A stretch of DNA of 64,000 bases from Anoxybacteroides tepidamans (GTDB lineage: Bacteria > Bacillota > Bacilli > Bacillales > Anoxybacillaceae). Each line of letters opens with the position of its first letter. The stretch's first letter is position 1. The stretch spans positions 50,466 through 114,465 of the forward strand of contig NZ_JACHEP010000008.1 in assembly GCF_014201465.1 (NCBI RefSeq), in the 5' to 3' direction. The position numbers and the translations under genes were made by a program. This document shows, one piece after another, positions 50,563 to 59,563 of this stretch. The notes under the pieces were generated by a model, which was not told where the DNA came from, searched no databases, and saw only the letters and a program-made list of their open reading frames with translations.

Positions 50563-51136
50563 GTACAGATTCCCCCTTTTTCTTCATGATGAGTGCGTTA
50601 TACGTATGAATCGTATCTGGATAAATCGGCTGATTTTTTTTCAATAAAAACTGAACCGTATTTTTCAATGCTTGAAGAAGCGCTTGATCTAAATCTTGCT
50701 GCGCCAATGCACGCACTTCTTCGACTCCTTGAAAAATGCGTCCTGGTTCGATGTAATCCGCTACATAAACAATTTTTTCTAAAAGCGTCATGTCAGCACG
50801 CCCGGACGTATGGTAGCGAATCGCCTTTAAAATGTCTTCATCTTGAATGCCTACTTCTGTTTGCACTAAATACGCACCAACCGGAGCATGCCACAGTTCC
50901 GTATTATAAGAAAGCAAATCGTTTGGCATATTTTGCTCTAAAATAATTTGTTTCATTTCTTCTTTCGGCCGAAACTTTGCATAGTCATGAAAAATCGCCG
51001 CTAATTCCGCCTTCTTCTCATCGGCACCGTATCGCTTCGCCAGCTCAACTGCCGTTTCCATCACGCCGATCGTATGTTGATAGCGATGTTCCGTTAGTTG
51101 TTTTTTCACGATTTCTAATGCCTCATGACGTTCCAT
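50555..51136 (-). CDS. yqeK: HD-domain phosphohydrolase YqeK (Ap4A hydrolase type)
   Basis: Protein of 193 residues. HD metal site: HTIGVMETA, then IFHDYAKF, later [10 protein letters not shown] and [10 protein letters not shown]. Firmicute YqeK cleaves diadenosine tetraphosphate symmetrically. The ATG at 51136 follows GAGGAAGAGG and overlaps the end of nadD by 14 bases. Confidence 0.93.
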   Translation of the reverse strand: MERHEALEIVKKQLTEHRYQHTIGVMETAVELAKRYGADEKKAELAAIFHDYAKFRPKEEMKQIILEQNMPNDLLSYNTELWHAPVGAYLVQTEVGIQDEDILKAIRYHTSGRADMTLLEKIVYVADYIEPGRIFQGVEEVRALAQQDLDQALLQALKNTVQFLLKKNQPIYPDTIHTYNALIMKKKGESVHD

Positions 51137-51695
51137 ACAACCTCTTCCTCTCAATGTACTGTCGCACACATTCCGGCACTAAATACCGAATGCTCTTCCC
51201 TTGCTTCACCCGCTCGCGAATGAGCGAAGAAGAAACCGCAAATTCTGGAATTTCCACTTCCACGATCGAATACGACGTATGAAGCGAAAACCCTGGCCGT
51301 TTCACTCCGACGAACGTGACTAAATGAACAAGCTGATCAATGCAATACCAATGCGGCAAATATTCTACCATGTCCGCACCGATAATAAAATAAAATTCAT
51401 ACTTAGGATATAACGCTTTTAATTGGCGCATTGTGTCATACGTATAAGACGGGCCGCTCCGTTTTAATTCGATCGTTTCTATTTTGAAATAAGGATGATC
51501 AGCAATCGCCAGTTCCAGCATATGCAGCCGATCATCGCTGTTCGTTATTTGTTCATGTTGTTTATGAGGAGGGATATGGTTCGGCATAAACCAAATTTCC
51601 GATAACGATAAAGCGTGTAACACTTCGTTCGCCATTAACAAATGGCCGTTATGCGGCGGATCAAACGTCCCCCCGAAAATTCCAATTTTTTTCAT
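51123..51695 (-). CDS. nadD: nicotinate-nucleotide adenylyltransferase
   Basis: Makes deamido-NAD from nicotinate mononucleotide and ATP, 190 residues. Nucleotidyltransferase motif [15 protein letters not shown] and C-terminal [19 protein letters not shown] signature ([14 protein letters not shown]). Between yhbY and yqeK in the operon. Confidence 0.97.
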   Translation of the reverse strand: MKKIGIFGGTFDPPHNGHLLMANEVLHALSLSEIWFMPNHIPPHKQHEQITNSDDRLHMLELAIADHPYFKIETIELKRSGPSYTYDTMRQLKALYPKYEFYFIIGADMVEYLPHWYCIDQLVHLVTFVGVKRPGFSLHTSYSIVEVEIPEFAVSSSLIRERVKQGKSIRYLVPECVRQYIERKRLYGTS

Positions 51696-51727
51696 TATTC
51701 CCTTCCCCTTGTGAGCCGGGTATTGAT

Positions 51728-52021
51728 TTAACGCGGTAAAATAATTTGTTTATTTTCTTTCGATTCTTTATAAAGCACGATCGTGTTTCCGATCGTTTGC
51801 ACAAGCTCTGCTTTTGCGCCGGAAGCAAGTTGCGCGGCCACCGTTTCCCGTTCCTCTTCACAATTTTGCAAGACGCTTACTTTAATTAATTCACGCGCTT
51901 CTAGCGCATCGACAATTTGCTTCACCATATTTTCATTGACTCCGCCTTTTCCGACTTGGAAAATTGGCTTTAAATGATGGGCCGCTGCCCGTAAAAAACG
52001 TTTTTGTTTTCCTGTTAACAT
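51728..52021 (-). CDS. yhbY: ribosome assembly RNA-binding protein YhbY
   Basis: CRM-domain protein of 97 residues: [32 protein letters not shown] with the GxxG-type loop, and [14 protein letters not shown]. subtilis yqeI. Associates with pre-50S particles in other bacteria. ATG at 52021 lies inside the aroE stop region, overlapping by seven bases, after AGGAGG. Confidence 0.94.
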   Translation of the reverse strand: MLTGKQKRFLRAAAHHLKPIFQVGKGGVNENMVKQIVDALEARELIKVSVLQNCEEERETVAAQLASGAKAELVQTIGNTIVLYKESKENKQIILPR

Positions 52022-52857
52022 GTTTTTCCTCCTAATTGTTGAATGACCACTTGTTTCATCCGTTCGACGTCCGGAAAAATTCCCGTCCACTTTTCAAACG
52101 CCAGTGCCCCTTGATAAACAAACATGCCGACTCCGTTTTGTACGATCGCACCTTTCTGCCGCGCTTCTTTTAGCCATTTCGTTTCAAGCGGATTGTAAAT
52201 AATATCGCTAACGATAGTGTGCTCTTTCATGCAAGTAAGCGAAAGCGGCATCACTTCCACGTCCGGATAAAGACCGACCGATGTCGTATTAATAATGATC
52301 TCATACTCGCTCAAACGCTCTTCTGCTTCTTGAAGCGAATAAGCAGTAGAAGCGACGGAAACATCACATTCCTCTATTAGCTTCTCTGCTTTAAGCTTTG
52401 TGCGGTTACAAATATCGATCCGCAAAGCTTGTGCGCTAGCTAACGCAAAATAAATGCCCCTTGCCGCTCCGCCCGCGCCAATGAGCAAAATGTGTTTTCC
52501 TTGAATGTCTGTTTTTGTTTCTTCCGACAGCGCCCGCACAAACCCCGAGCCATCTGTATTATAGCCGATCAGGCGCCCGTTTTCATTGACAATTGTGTTC
52601 ACCGCTCCGATGCGTGCTGCCATTTCATCGATTTCATCCAAGAACGGAATGACCGCCGTTTTATGCGGAATCGTCACATTCACCCCCGAAATACCGAGCG
52701 CTTTTAGTCCTTTGATCGCCTCTTGCAAATCTTCTTTCTCGACATGAAACGCGTGATAATGTGCATCGATCCCGAGCAGCTGAAACGCATCGTTATGCAT
52801 CAATGGCGATAGCGAATGATGAATCGGACAACCAATCACCCCGTAAAGCTTCTTCAT
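52015..52857 (-). CDS. aroE: shikimate dehydrogenase (NADP+)
   Basis: Fourth step of the common aromatic pathway, 280 residues. Substrate site HSLSPLMHN and NVTIPHK (catalytic lysine), NADP-binding [13 protein letters not shown], and C-terminal [19 protein letters not shown]. subtilis calls it aroD. Follows yqeH by 21 bases. Confidence 0.97.
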   Translation of the reverse strand: MKKLYGVIGCPIHHSLSPLMHNDAFQLLGIDAHYHAFHVEKEDLQEAIKGLKALGISGVNVTIPHKTAVIPFLDEIDEMAARIGAVNTIVNENGRLIGYNTDGSGFVRALSEETKTDIQGKHILLIGAGGAARGIYFALASAQALRIDICNRTKLKAEKLIEECDVSVASTAYSLQEAEERLSEYEIIINTTSVGLYPDVEVMPLSLTCMKEHTIVSDIIYNPLETKWLKEARQKGAIVQNGVGMFVYQGALAFEKWTGIFPDVERMKQVVIQQLGGKTC

Positions 52858-52878
52858 TTTCCTCTCCCCCCTAAATCT

Positions 52879-53973
52879 TTAAATCAGCGATTTTCTGATC
52901 AGTACATTTACACCTTTTGGCACATAAGCAACGATTTGCGCCCCCGGTTCGTTACACGTCACCCAACCAAGGCCGGAAAATACGATATCCGTTTTCGGCT
53001 CTTTAATTGTAAACGAATGCGAAACGAGCGGTGGGAACTCGTCGACATAATTTTTTTTCGGCGGCTGCAGCAATTCCCCCCGCTGTTTTTCGTAAAGCTC
53101 ATCAGCGTTTTCTAATTTCGTTCGATGAATTAAGAGCTCGTTTGCAAAATAGCAAACGAACGAACGGCGACCTCCCTTGATATAATCAAGCCGTGCAAGT
53201 CCGCCGAAAAATAGCGTTTGCCGTTCATTCAACTGGTACACTTTCGGATGAATTTCCCGCTTTGGCGTGATCGTTTTTAAATCTTTTTTATCAACAAAAT
53301 GCGCCATTTGGTGATGGTTGATAATCCCCGGTGTGTCGTAAATCGCCGCACCGTCATCGAGCGGAATTTCGATGATATCAAGCGTCGTTCCTAGAAAATA
53401 TGACGTTGTGATCACGCTTCGTTCTCCTGTCACTTCTTGAATGATGCGGTTAATGAACGTCGATTTGCCAACATTTGTACAACCGACGACATATACATCT
53501 TTTCCTGACCGATGCTGTTCGATCGCTTCCATCACGCGCTTCATTCCGATTCCTTTAGATGCGCTGATTAAACAAACATCGATCGGCTGAAGTCCTAGCT
53601 CTTTCGCTGATTTTTTCATCCACTGAATGAGCTTTGGATATTTCGCCGATTTCGGAAGCAAATCGACTTTGTTGCCGACAAGCAAAATCGGATTGTTGCC
53701 GACAAAACGATGCAATCCCGGCAACCAGCTGCCGTTAAAATCAAAAATATCGACAATTTTCACGACAAGCGCATCTGATTGGCCGATTCCGTGCAAAATT
53801 TTTAAAAAGTCATCGTCCGTTAACGACACGTCTTGAATCACATTATAATGTTTCAAACGAAAGCAGCGCTGGCAAATGATTTCTTCTTTTTCCAAAGCGG
53901 CAGGAGGAGCATAGCCGATTTTGTTCTCGTCTTCTGTTTGAATTTGTACTCCACAACCGATACAACGAATCAT
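52879..53973 (-). CDS. yqeH: circularly permuted ribosome-assembly GTPase YqeH
   Basis: Needed for 30S assembly, 364 residues. N-terminal zinc finger (CIGCG ... CQRCF). The G motifs come in permuted order: NKVDLLPKS (G4) and SASKG (G5) before GCTNVGKSTFI (G1) and DTPGI (G3). Four bases after yqeG. Confidence 0.96.
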   Translation of the reverse strand: MIRCIGCGVQIQTEDENKIGYAPPAALEKEEIICQRCFRLKHYNVIQDVSLTDDDFLKILHGIGQSDALVVKIVDIFDFNGSWLPGLHRFVGNNPILLVGNKVDLLPKSAKYPKLIQWMKKSAKELGLQPIDVCLISASKGIGMKRVMEAIEQHRSGKDVYVVGCTNVGKSTFINRIIQEVTGERSVITTSYFLGTTLDIIEIPLDDGAAIYDTPGIINHHQMAHFVDKKDLKTITPKREIHPKVYQLNERQTLFFGGLARLDYIKGGRRSFVCYFANELLIHRTKLENADELYEKQRGELLQPPKKNYVDEFPPLVSHSFTIKEPKTDIVFSGLGWVTCNEPGAQIVAYVPKGVNVLIRKSLI

Positions 53974-53977
53974 GTAA

Positions 53978-54493
53978 TCATTCCTCCCAATAAATCATCC
54001 CTTTTCGTCTCATCATATGCAAAAGTTGCCGTTCAATTTTCCGGTTGAACCTCGTCCAAAATCCGTCCGTTTGCGCAACAGGAACAACTAAAATCGTATG
54101 CAAGCCAAGCCGGTTGCCGCCTAATACGTCAGTTAACAATTGATCACCAATAACAACAACTTCTTCTTTTTTTAAATTCATCTCCTTTAGCGCTTGTTGG
54201 AACGCCCGCGTTAACGGCTTTCTCGCTTCAAAAATAAACGGAATGCCGAGCGGGTCGGCAAACGATTTTACTCGATTCTTGTTATTATTTGATACGATCA
54301 CAACTTGAATGCCACTATTTCTCATGTCTTCAAACCATTTGACTAGCTGCGGCGTCGCCGCCGGGCGATCCCATTCGACAAGCGTATTATCTAAATCAGT
54401 AATAATCCCTTTTACTCCTTTTTCTTTCAGCTGTTTAGGCGTGATTTCCAATACGTTTTTTGCGTATTGATTCGGCAAAAAATAATGCAGCAC
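53978..54493 (-). CDS. yqeG: HAD-IIIA family phosphatase YqeG
   Basis: Protein of 171 residues, near the B. subtilis length. HAD motifs ITDLDNTLVEWDR, VVSNNNKNR and VVIGDQLLTDVLGGNRLG. Related to the GEP4/PgpP phosphatidylglycerophosphate phosphatases, so it may act in phosphatidylglycerol synthesis. The start is GTG at 54493 after AAAGGTGGGAAAAGG; the frame is open upstream without a ribosome site. First gene of the yqeG-yqeH operon. Confidence 0.92.
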   Translation of the reverse strand: MLHYFLPNQYAKNVLEITPKQLKEKGVKGIITDLDNTLVEWDRPAATPQLVKWFEDMRNSGIQVVIVSNNNKNRVKSFADPLGIPFIFEARKPLTRAFQQALKEMNLKKEEVVVIGDQLLTDVLGGNRLGLHTILVVPVAQTDGFWTRFNRKIERQLLHMMRRKGMIYWEE

Positions 54494-54631
54494 GCACCTT
54501 TTCCCACCTTTCGCTTCCGTAATCCAACCTTTTCTCATCATACATAATTTTCGACATCGTTTCAAAACAAACTTTTACAAATATATACAAAACTAAAAAA
54601 AATTTCGACAAAATTCTCCTTTTTCACAAAC

Positions 54632-54731
54632 TGTGGATAAATATACCCACATCATTCACAGCCATTTTTCCTTGCTTTTAAACGTTTATAAACATATTTT
54701 CCACACGTTATCCACCAGTTGCTGTGGATAA
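54632..54731. promoter_or_regulatory. DnaA-box cluster upstream of sda
   Basis: Two perfect boxes TGTGGATAA (54632-54640 and 54723-54731), one TTATCCACC (54708-54716) and one TTTTCCACA (54697-54705), each of the last two with one mismatch to TTATCCACA, within 100 bases. In B. subtilis DnaA activates sda from such boxes. The 343-base yqeG-sda gap therefore holds a real regulatory region, AT-rich near yqeG. Confidence 0.88.
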
Positions 54732-54732
54732 C

Positions 54733-54746
54733 AGAACAGTTGTTCT
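54733..54746. promoter_or_regulatory. LexA-like box overlapping the sda -35
   Basis: AGAACAGTTGTTCT contains GAAC-N4-GTTC, the core of the Bacillus SOS box, but the outer bases and one central base differ from the consensus. It starts one base after a DnaA box and covers most of the putative -35 at 54740. Confidence 0.4.
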
Positions 54747-54768
54747 CTGCGCATAATCGTGATACAGT
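54740..54768 (+). promoter_or_regulatory. putative sda promoter
   Basis: TTGTTC and TACAGT with a 17-base spacer, 69 bases before the sda ATG and directly after the DnaA-box cluster. Confidence 0.4.
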
Positions 54769-54836
54769 AAAAGTAACTTACCATTATATGTATTGGTTGT
54801 CACTTTTATTCTATCGTTAAAAGGAGGGTTCTCGCC

Positions 54837-54977
54837 ATGAAATATTTATCGGACGATTTGCTGATCGAATCGTATTATAAAGCAGTAGAATTAAAGTTGA
54901 ACCCTGAGTTTATCGAGTTAATCGAAAGAGAAATTTTCCGACGTTCATTGGGACATAAAATTAAACTTTCATCATAA
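54837..54977 (+). CDS. sda: sporulation checkpoint protein Sda
   Basis: Histidine-kinase inhibitor of 46 residues that blocks KinA-type autokinases and so delays sporulation while replication is active or damaged. Sequence [20 protein letters not shown] to GHKIKLSS forms the helical hairpin; the hydrophobic surface residues of the family are kept. ATG follows AAAGGAGG. DnaA boxes upstream link its expression to replication initiation. Confidence 0.96.
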   Translation: MKYLSDDLLIESYYKAVELKLNPEFIELIEREIFRRSLGHKIKLSS

Positions 54978-54979
54978 TG

Positions 54980-55002
54980 GGAGCCATCGGGCTCTTTTTT
55001 TA
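54980..55002 (+). terminator. intrinsic terminator of sda
   Basis: GAGCC / GGGCTC short stem followed by seven T, starting four bases after the sda stop. Confidence 0.85.
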
Positions 55003-55019
55003 AAGATAAGGAAGTATAA

Positions 55020-55242
55020 GTTTCTCAATCGCTTCCTAACTCCAAGCGCCATCCGTAGGCGTTGACACATTGATTTACTCCTTCGAACCGAGCCTACCCA
55101 TGCAAAGCCATGCTTTGCTTCGTCTGAGCCTTTTCACGGCGAGGCTTGTGCGATCTTCACGGAACTAGGACGACGGCATTTCGCCGCTCTCCGCAGGACG
55201 CAGGCTGCTTTTAGGCGAAATGGGAGGCACTTTGCGCCTTTC
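55020..55242. repeat. GC-rich intergenic repeat, copy 3
   Basis: Non-coding gap between sda and psd. 55167-55221 is the inverted counterpart of 42876-42930 (47 of 55 identical). The left part has its own hairpin (GCAAAGC-CAT-GCTTTGC). The minus-strand ORF through this region is of low quality. Confidence 0.8.
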
Positions 55243-56022
55243 TTATTTCCAGTAACCGATTCGCTCGCCAACTTTAATCCCCATCGGCGCGACAATTCGC
55301 GAATCAAGTTTGACGCTATCTTTTTCAAACAACAAAACAACGGTTGAACCAAATGAAAAATAAGCCATTTCTTGTCCTTTGATCAGATGTTCATTTGGAT
55401 GGGTCAATTCAATGCTGTTGACAAACATCGCACCCACTTTGACTACTGCTAAATGCTTTCCGCCGTCACTTATCTCGGTAATCATCCGATAATTTTTTGA
55501 CAACGGTTTTTTTCCATACTTTAAGCCAAGTCGATTGACAGGGTAGGACCTTTTCCCGAGCGCCCATTGTCTCGTGATAACTCCAGATATTGGACTATGA
55601 ATGCGATGATAATGGCTTGGACTTAAATATAAAATGATAAATAGTCCGTTTAAATATTTTTCGGCAATTGCTTCGCTTCCGAGCATCTCCGAAATGGAGT
55701 ATGTTTTTCCTTTCACAACGATGTTTTTTTGTTCGCTAATAGTACCGATCTCTTCAATAACCGCATCGACAGGGCTAATGATGCTGTTGGGTGTTTCATC
55801 AATCGGCCTTGCGTCAGCTTTTAATTTACGAATAAACAGCTGCTGCAGTGTTTTATAATAACGCAAACTTTTTTCCATCTCATCTTGATTAATCTCGTAC
55901 ACTTTTGCATAAGATGGAATAAGCCAAGCGCTGAGTCGTGATTTTGTAAAAAACGCAATAAATTTTGCAGAAATCGCATGATTGGTTAATTCAATCATGA
56001 GCCGGTATAACCATTTTAACAA
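55243..56022 (-). CDS. psd: phosphatidylserine decarboxylase
   Basis: Pyruvoyl enzyme converting phosphatidylserine to phosphatidylethanolamine at the membrane, 259 residues. Autocleavage motif YFSFGSTVVLLF (Ser becomes the pyruvoyl group; FGST rather than LGST) and catalytic SPSHYHRIHSP. Start is TTG at 56022, seven bases after GGAGGG. Divergent from pssA, which makes its substrate. Confidence 0.95.
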   Translation of the reverse strand: MLKWLYRLMIELTNHAISAKFIAFFTKSRLSAWLIPSYAKVYEINQDEMEKSLRYYKTLQQLFIRKLKADARPIDETPNSIISPVDAVIEEIGTISEQKNIVVKGKTYSISEMLGSEAIAEKYLNGLFIILYLSPSHYHRIHSPISGVITRQWALGKRSYPVNRLGLKYGKKPLSKNYRMITEISDGGKHLAVVKVGAMFVNSIELTHPNEHLIKGQEMAYFSFGSTVVLLFEKDSVKLDSRIVAPMGIKVGERIGYWK

Positions 56023-56142
56023 ACATATTCCCTCCAATTTATCCTAGAATGAACTTTTACTACTTCCCATATTATAAATAAAATGAGTATAATGGAAGTA
56101 TATCTTGTTGTTTCGTCCGATAGTGAAAAGGAGCGTGAAAGC

Positions 56143-56682
56143 ATGTTTTTATCCGATTATATTGATCATACGTTAAAAAAGCTGAAAGCGAATACTGCGA
56201 ACATATTGACCTTGACCAATTTGACGCTAGGCGGCTTTTCCATTTTATTCACGATGAAGGGGCAGTTCAACGCCAGCTTGTTGTTTATTTTTCTCGCTGC
56301 GCTCGCCGATCGGTTCGATGGAACGGTTGCGCGAAAGCTCAATATTGAATCGGAACTTGGCAAACAATTGGACTCAATGAGTGATATTATATCATTTGGA
56401 GTGGCACCCGCACTATTGCTTTATCAAAGTTTATTGCAAGATTTTGGCGTACCTGGCGCGTTTTTTACGATTTTATATATCGGCTGCGGCGCGTTTCGTC
56501 TGGCGCGCTTTAACATTTCGGAAAACAACGGCTATTTTTCCGGTTTGCCGATTACCGCTGCAGGTGTGTTGCTTACGTTAAGCTATTTAACGATTCATTA
56601 TTTTCCACCGCAATTTTTCATTTTTCTCATTATGATTTTATCATTTTTAATGGTCGGAACGTTTAAGTTGAAAAAAGTGTGA
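56143..56682 (+). CDS. pssA: CDP-diacylglycerol-serine O-phosphatidyltransferase
   Basis: Integral membrane enzyme, 179 residues. The CDP-alcohol phosphotransferase motif begins DRFDGTVARKL and ends LDSMSDIISF, preserving all aspartates. The ATG at 56143 follows AAAAGGAGCG. In B. subtilis pssA and psd are also linked but transcribed the same way; here they diverge. Confidence 0.94.
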   Translation: MFLSDYIDHTLKKLKANTANILTLTNLTLGGFSILFTMKGQFNASLLFIFLAALADRFDGTVARKLNIESELGKQLDSMSDIISFGVAPALLLYQSLLQDFGVPGAFFTILYIGCGAFRLARFNISENNGYFSGLPITAAGVLLTLSYLTIHYFPPQFFIFLIMILSFLMVGTFKLKKV

Positions 56683-56690
56683 CGGTCACG

Positions 56691-56716
56691 GCTGTCCATA
56701 TAACGGACAGCTTTTT
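56691..56716 (+). terminator. intrinsic terminator of pssA
   Basis: GCTGTCC / GGACAGC with a 7-nt loop and following TTTTTC. Confidence 0.88.
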
Positions 56717-56859
56717 CTATTTAATTTTAAGATTCGTACCAAATTCCCTTTTCAATCTTTTATATTAATTATATGATAAGTTTGAACAATGAATGAGGTT
56801 TGTTCACGTAAATAAAGCAACTGTGTTTGTATGTTGTACAAGTAACGGGGGGATTGTTT

Positions 56860-57651
56860 TTGGATAAAACGTCGATTATTGGGATTATTCTCGGAATTAT
56901 TGCCGTAGGGCTTGGTATGTATTTTAAAGGAGTCAGCCCTAGCGTATTAATCAACCCTGCTGCATTTTTTATCATCATCGTCGGAACAGCGGCAGCGGTT
57001 ACAATCGCCTTTCCTACCCGAGATATTAAGCGGCTTCCAAAATTGTTTAGAGTCATTTTTAAAGAGCAAAAAATTCCGACGATCGAGGAGCTTATTCCTC
57101 TTTTCGTCGAATGGGCAAACATTGCACGGCGCGAAGGATTGTTAGCGTTAGAAGCAAAAGTAGAAGAGATTGAAGATCCGTTTTTGCGCAACGGGCTCAG
57201 CTTAGCGATTGACGGACAAACGCAAGATTTTATTCGCGATGTCATGTCCGAAGAAATTGCGGCGATGGAAGAGCGCCATCAAGCAAATGCTGCCATTTTT
57301 ACACAAGCCGGGACATATGCTCCGACGCTCGGGGTATTAGGGGCAGTCGTAGGATTAATTGCTGCTTTAGGAAATATGGATAACGTCGGCGAACTCGGCC
57401 TTGCAATTAGTTCGGCGTTCGTGGCGACATTGATGGGGATTTTCACAGGATATGTATTATGGCACCCATTTGCGAATAAATTAAAACAAAAATCAAAAGA
57501 AGAAGCAAAAGTAAGACAGGTAATGATCGAAGGAGTGTTATCGATTTTAGAAGGACAAGCACCGCGTGCAATCGAACAAAAATTGGCATCCTATCTCCCG
57601 GAAAGCGAACGGAAAAAAATATTAGGACAGGGAGAGGCAAAAAATGAGTAA
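56860..57651 (+). CDS. motA: flagellar stator protein MotA
   Basis: Stator subunit forming the ion channel with MotB, 263 residues. Four transmembrane segments, a cytoplasmic loop and the conserved proline-containing segment QAGTYAPTLGVLGAVVGLI. More like B. subtilis MotA than MotP by its N-terminus MDKTSIIGIIL. The TTG at 56860 follows a run of six G at eight bases; upstream in-frame TTG codons are too near it. The stop overlaps motB by eight bases. Confidence 0.93.
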   Translation: MDKTSIIGIILGIIAVGLGMYFKGVSPSVLINPAAFFIIIVGTAAAVTIAFPTRDIKRLPKLFRVIFKEQKIPTIEELIPLFVEWANIARREGLLALEAKVEEIEDPFLRNGLSLAIDGQTQDFIRDVMSEEIAAMEERHQANAAIFTQAGTYAPTLGVLGAVVGLIAALGNMDNVGELGLAISSAFVATLMGIFTGYVLWHPFANKLKQKSKEEAKVRQVMIEGVLSILEGQAPRAIEQKLASYLPESERKKILGQGEAKNE

Positions 57652-58393
57652 AAAAAAGAAGCATCACCGTGAAGATCATATTGATGAAACATGGCTCATT
57701 CCGTATGCAGATTTATTGACGTTGTTGCTGGCACTTTTTATCGTGTTGTTTGCAAGCAGTCAAATCGACCAAAAAAAATTCGATCAAATCGCTCGCTCCC
57801 TCAGCAGCGCATTAGCGGGCGGTGTAGGGGTATTTGATTTTCCAAGTCCTGTTGAACAAAACAATCCGCAAACATCAATTCCGAACAAAGAGCGGTTAAC
57901 AAAAAATCAACAACAAGCCATTATTGAACAAAAAGGATTGCGGGAAATTCAAGCGAAAATCAATCAATATATTGAAACCCAACATTTGCAAAGCGATTTG
58001 AAAACAACTTTAACCGAAGAAGGACTACTTGTGACGATTTCCAACGACGTGCTATTTGATTCAGGAAGCGCAGAAGTAAAGCCGCAATATAAACAAGTCG
58101 CCAAAGAAATTTCCCGTCTGCTTGTTATGAATCCACCGCGCAACATTATCGTCAGCGGTCATACGGACAACGTTCCAATTCACAATTCAAAATTTGCCTC
58201 AAACTGGGAATTAAGTGTGATGCGGGCAGTCAATTTTATGAAACTGCTCTTAGAAAACAAACAGCTCGATCCTCGCTTGTTTAGCGCGAAAGGATACGGA
58301 GAGTTTCAGCCGATCGCATCGAATGACACACCAGAAGGGCGAATGAAGAACCGCCGCGTTGAAATTCTTATTGCCCCTAATACAAGTAAGTAA
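57644..58393 (+). CDS. motB: flagellar stator protein MotB
   Basis: Peptidoglycan-anchored stator subunit, 249 residues. One transmembrane helix carries the ion-binding Asp (residue 23, in PYADLLTLLLALFIVLF). The C-terminal OmpA-like domain binds the wall (SGHTDNVPIHNS, AKGYGEFQPIASN, RMKNRRVEI). Translationally coupled to motA. A strong terminator follows. Confidence 0.94.
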   Translation: MSKKKKHHREDHIDETWLIPYADLLTLLLALFIVLFASSQIDQKKFDQIARSLSSALAGGVGVFDFPSPVEQNNPQTSIPNKERLTKNQQQAIIEQKGLREIQAKINQYIETQHLQSDLKTTLTEEGLLVTISNDVLFDSGSAEVKPQYKQVAKEISRLLVMNPPRNIIVSGHTDNVPIHNSKFASNWELSVMRAVNFMKLLLENKQLDPRLFSAKGYGEFQPIASNDTPEGRMKNRRVEILIAPNTSK

Positions 58394-58432
58394 AAAGGCT
58401 GACTAGGGATCTCACTTCCCGTCAGCCTTTTT
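58392..58432. terminator. bidirectional terminator after motB
   Basis: 12-bp stem AAAAAGGCTGAC / GTCAGCCTTTTT with a 17-nt loop; starts at the motB stop and ends at the stop of the convergent permease gene. Confidence 0.9.
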
Positions 58433-58433
58433 A

Positions 58434-59462
58434 CTAAATTTTAAACGTAAATTTAATAACCCCCGCTTTGACCATCGCCTCGATAATAATAACGAGCGCA
58501 GGTCCGACAAACAACCCGGCAAAGCCTAGCAACCGGAAACCTAAATATACGCTCACTAAAGCCGCCAGCGGGCTAATGCCTAAATTGGAAGAGAAAATTT
58601 TCGGCTCAATTGTCCGGCGAATGACCGTGATCACAACAAATAAGACAATAAGGCCAATTCCTGTCGCTTCATGGCCGTTGGCGATGTTCAAAATCCCCCA
58701 TGGCACAAGTACCGACCCTGTTCCTAAAATCGGCAAAATGTCCACAATCACAATCAAAAGCGAAAACAGGAGAGGATAATCGACTCTTAATATTAACAAT
58801 CCGCCTAACGCAAGCAAAAACGTAATGATGCTCAACAAAAATTGCGCCTTGATAAAACCGACACCCGCGCGGCTTAATTGCGTCATAATAATCGTTAGCC
58901 GCTGCTTCGTACGTTCCGATAAATGCATTTCGATCCCTTTTTTCAGCTTCGGCCAATCTAAACTAATGAGAAAAAGCGCGATTAAATAAACGAGAAAATG
59001 AATCATAAACTCCGGAATCATCGTAATATAACGAATCATCGATTGAGTTACATTCGTCGCAAACGACAGAAGCAAGTTTTTTACTGTCTCTACACTATTT
59101 TCTAGTGAATCAATAATTTCTCTCGGTATGGAACTGGAGTACGACTGCCACCTCTGAATCAATTGATTCACAACAGTCGTCATTTCAGATAAAAGAAACG
59201 GGAGTTTTTGGGAAAACATCATCGTTTGCTCGACGAGAATCACAACGATGAAATAAGAAATACACCCCATTCCTAATAAAAAAAGGGAAAATACAATCGT
59301 CACAGCATGAATACGTTTCATGCGATCATTTTTTTGCAATTTTTTTACTGGCGGTTCTAACAAAAGTGCTGTAATAAACGCCAAAATAAGCGGCAAACTA
59401 TACGGGATAAGAAAAAATCCCACTGCTACGATCAAAGCCAAAACAATCCATTTTTTTACCAT
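58434..59462 (-). CDS. AI-2E family (YtvI-like) membrane protein
   Basis: Protein of 342 residues with about eight transmembrane helices and the family's conserved C-terminal part (GILNIANGHEATGIGL, IEPKIFSSNLGISPLAALVSVY, LFVGPAL). The family includes B. subtilis YtvI, YrrI and YueF; members transport small ions or solutes and one is sporulation-induced. Substrate cannot be told. Single gene converging on motB. Confidence 0.88.
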   Translation of the reverse strand: MVKKWIVLALIVAVGFFLIPYSLPLILAFITALLLEPPVKKLQKNDRMKRIHAVTIVFSLFLLGMGCISYFIVVILVEQTMMFSQKLPFLLSEMTTVVNQLIQRWQSYSSSIPREIIDSLENSVETVKNLLLSFATNVTQSMIRYITMIPEFMIHFLVYLIALFLISLDWPKLKKGIEMHLSERTKQRLTIIMTQLSRAGVGFIKAQFLLSIITFLLALGGLLILRVDYPLLFSLLIVIVDILPILGTGSVLVPWGILNIANGHEATGIGLIVLFVVITVIRRTIEPKIFSSNLGISPLAALVSVYLGFRLLGFAGLFVGPALVIIIEAMVKAGVIKFTFKI

Positions 59463-59541
59463 CGTATCCCATTCAACCCATTTCTTTTTTCAATTTTCTC
59501 TAATGATAACTATAGCGAATGAAGACGGTATAATCAACAAA

Positions 59542-59563
59542 GAACGGCCACTACGGACCGTTT
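59542..59563 (-). terminator. terminator of dedA-uppP
   Basis: AACGG-CC / GG-CCGTT type stem on the minus strand just after the uppP stop; T-run short (TTCTTTG). Confidence 0.5.

Noticed and set aside
55134..55352. Minus-strand ORF reading from psd into the repeat
   Set aside because: Out of frame with psd and translating repeat DNA.
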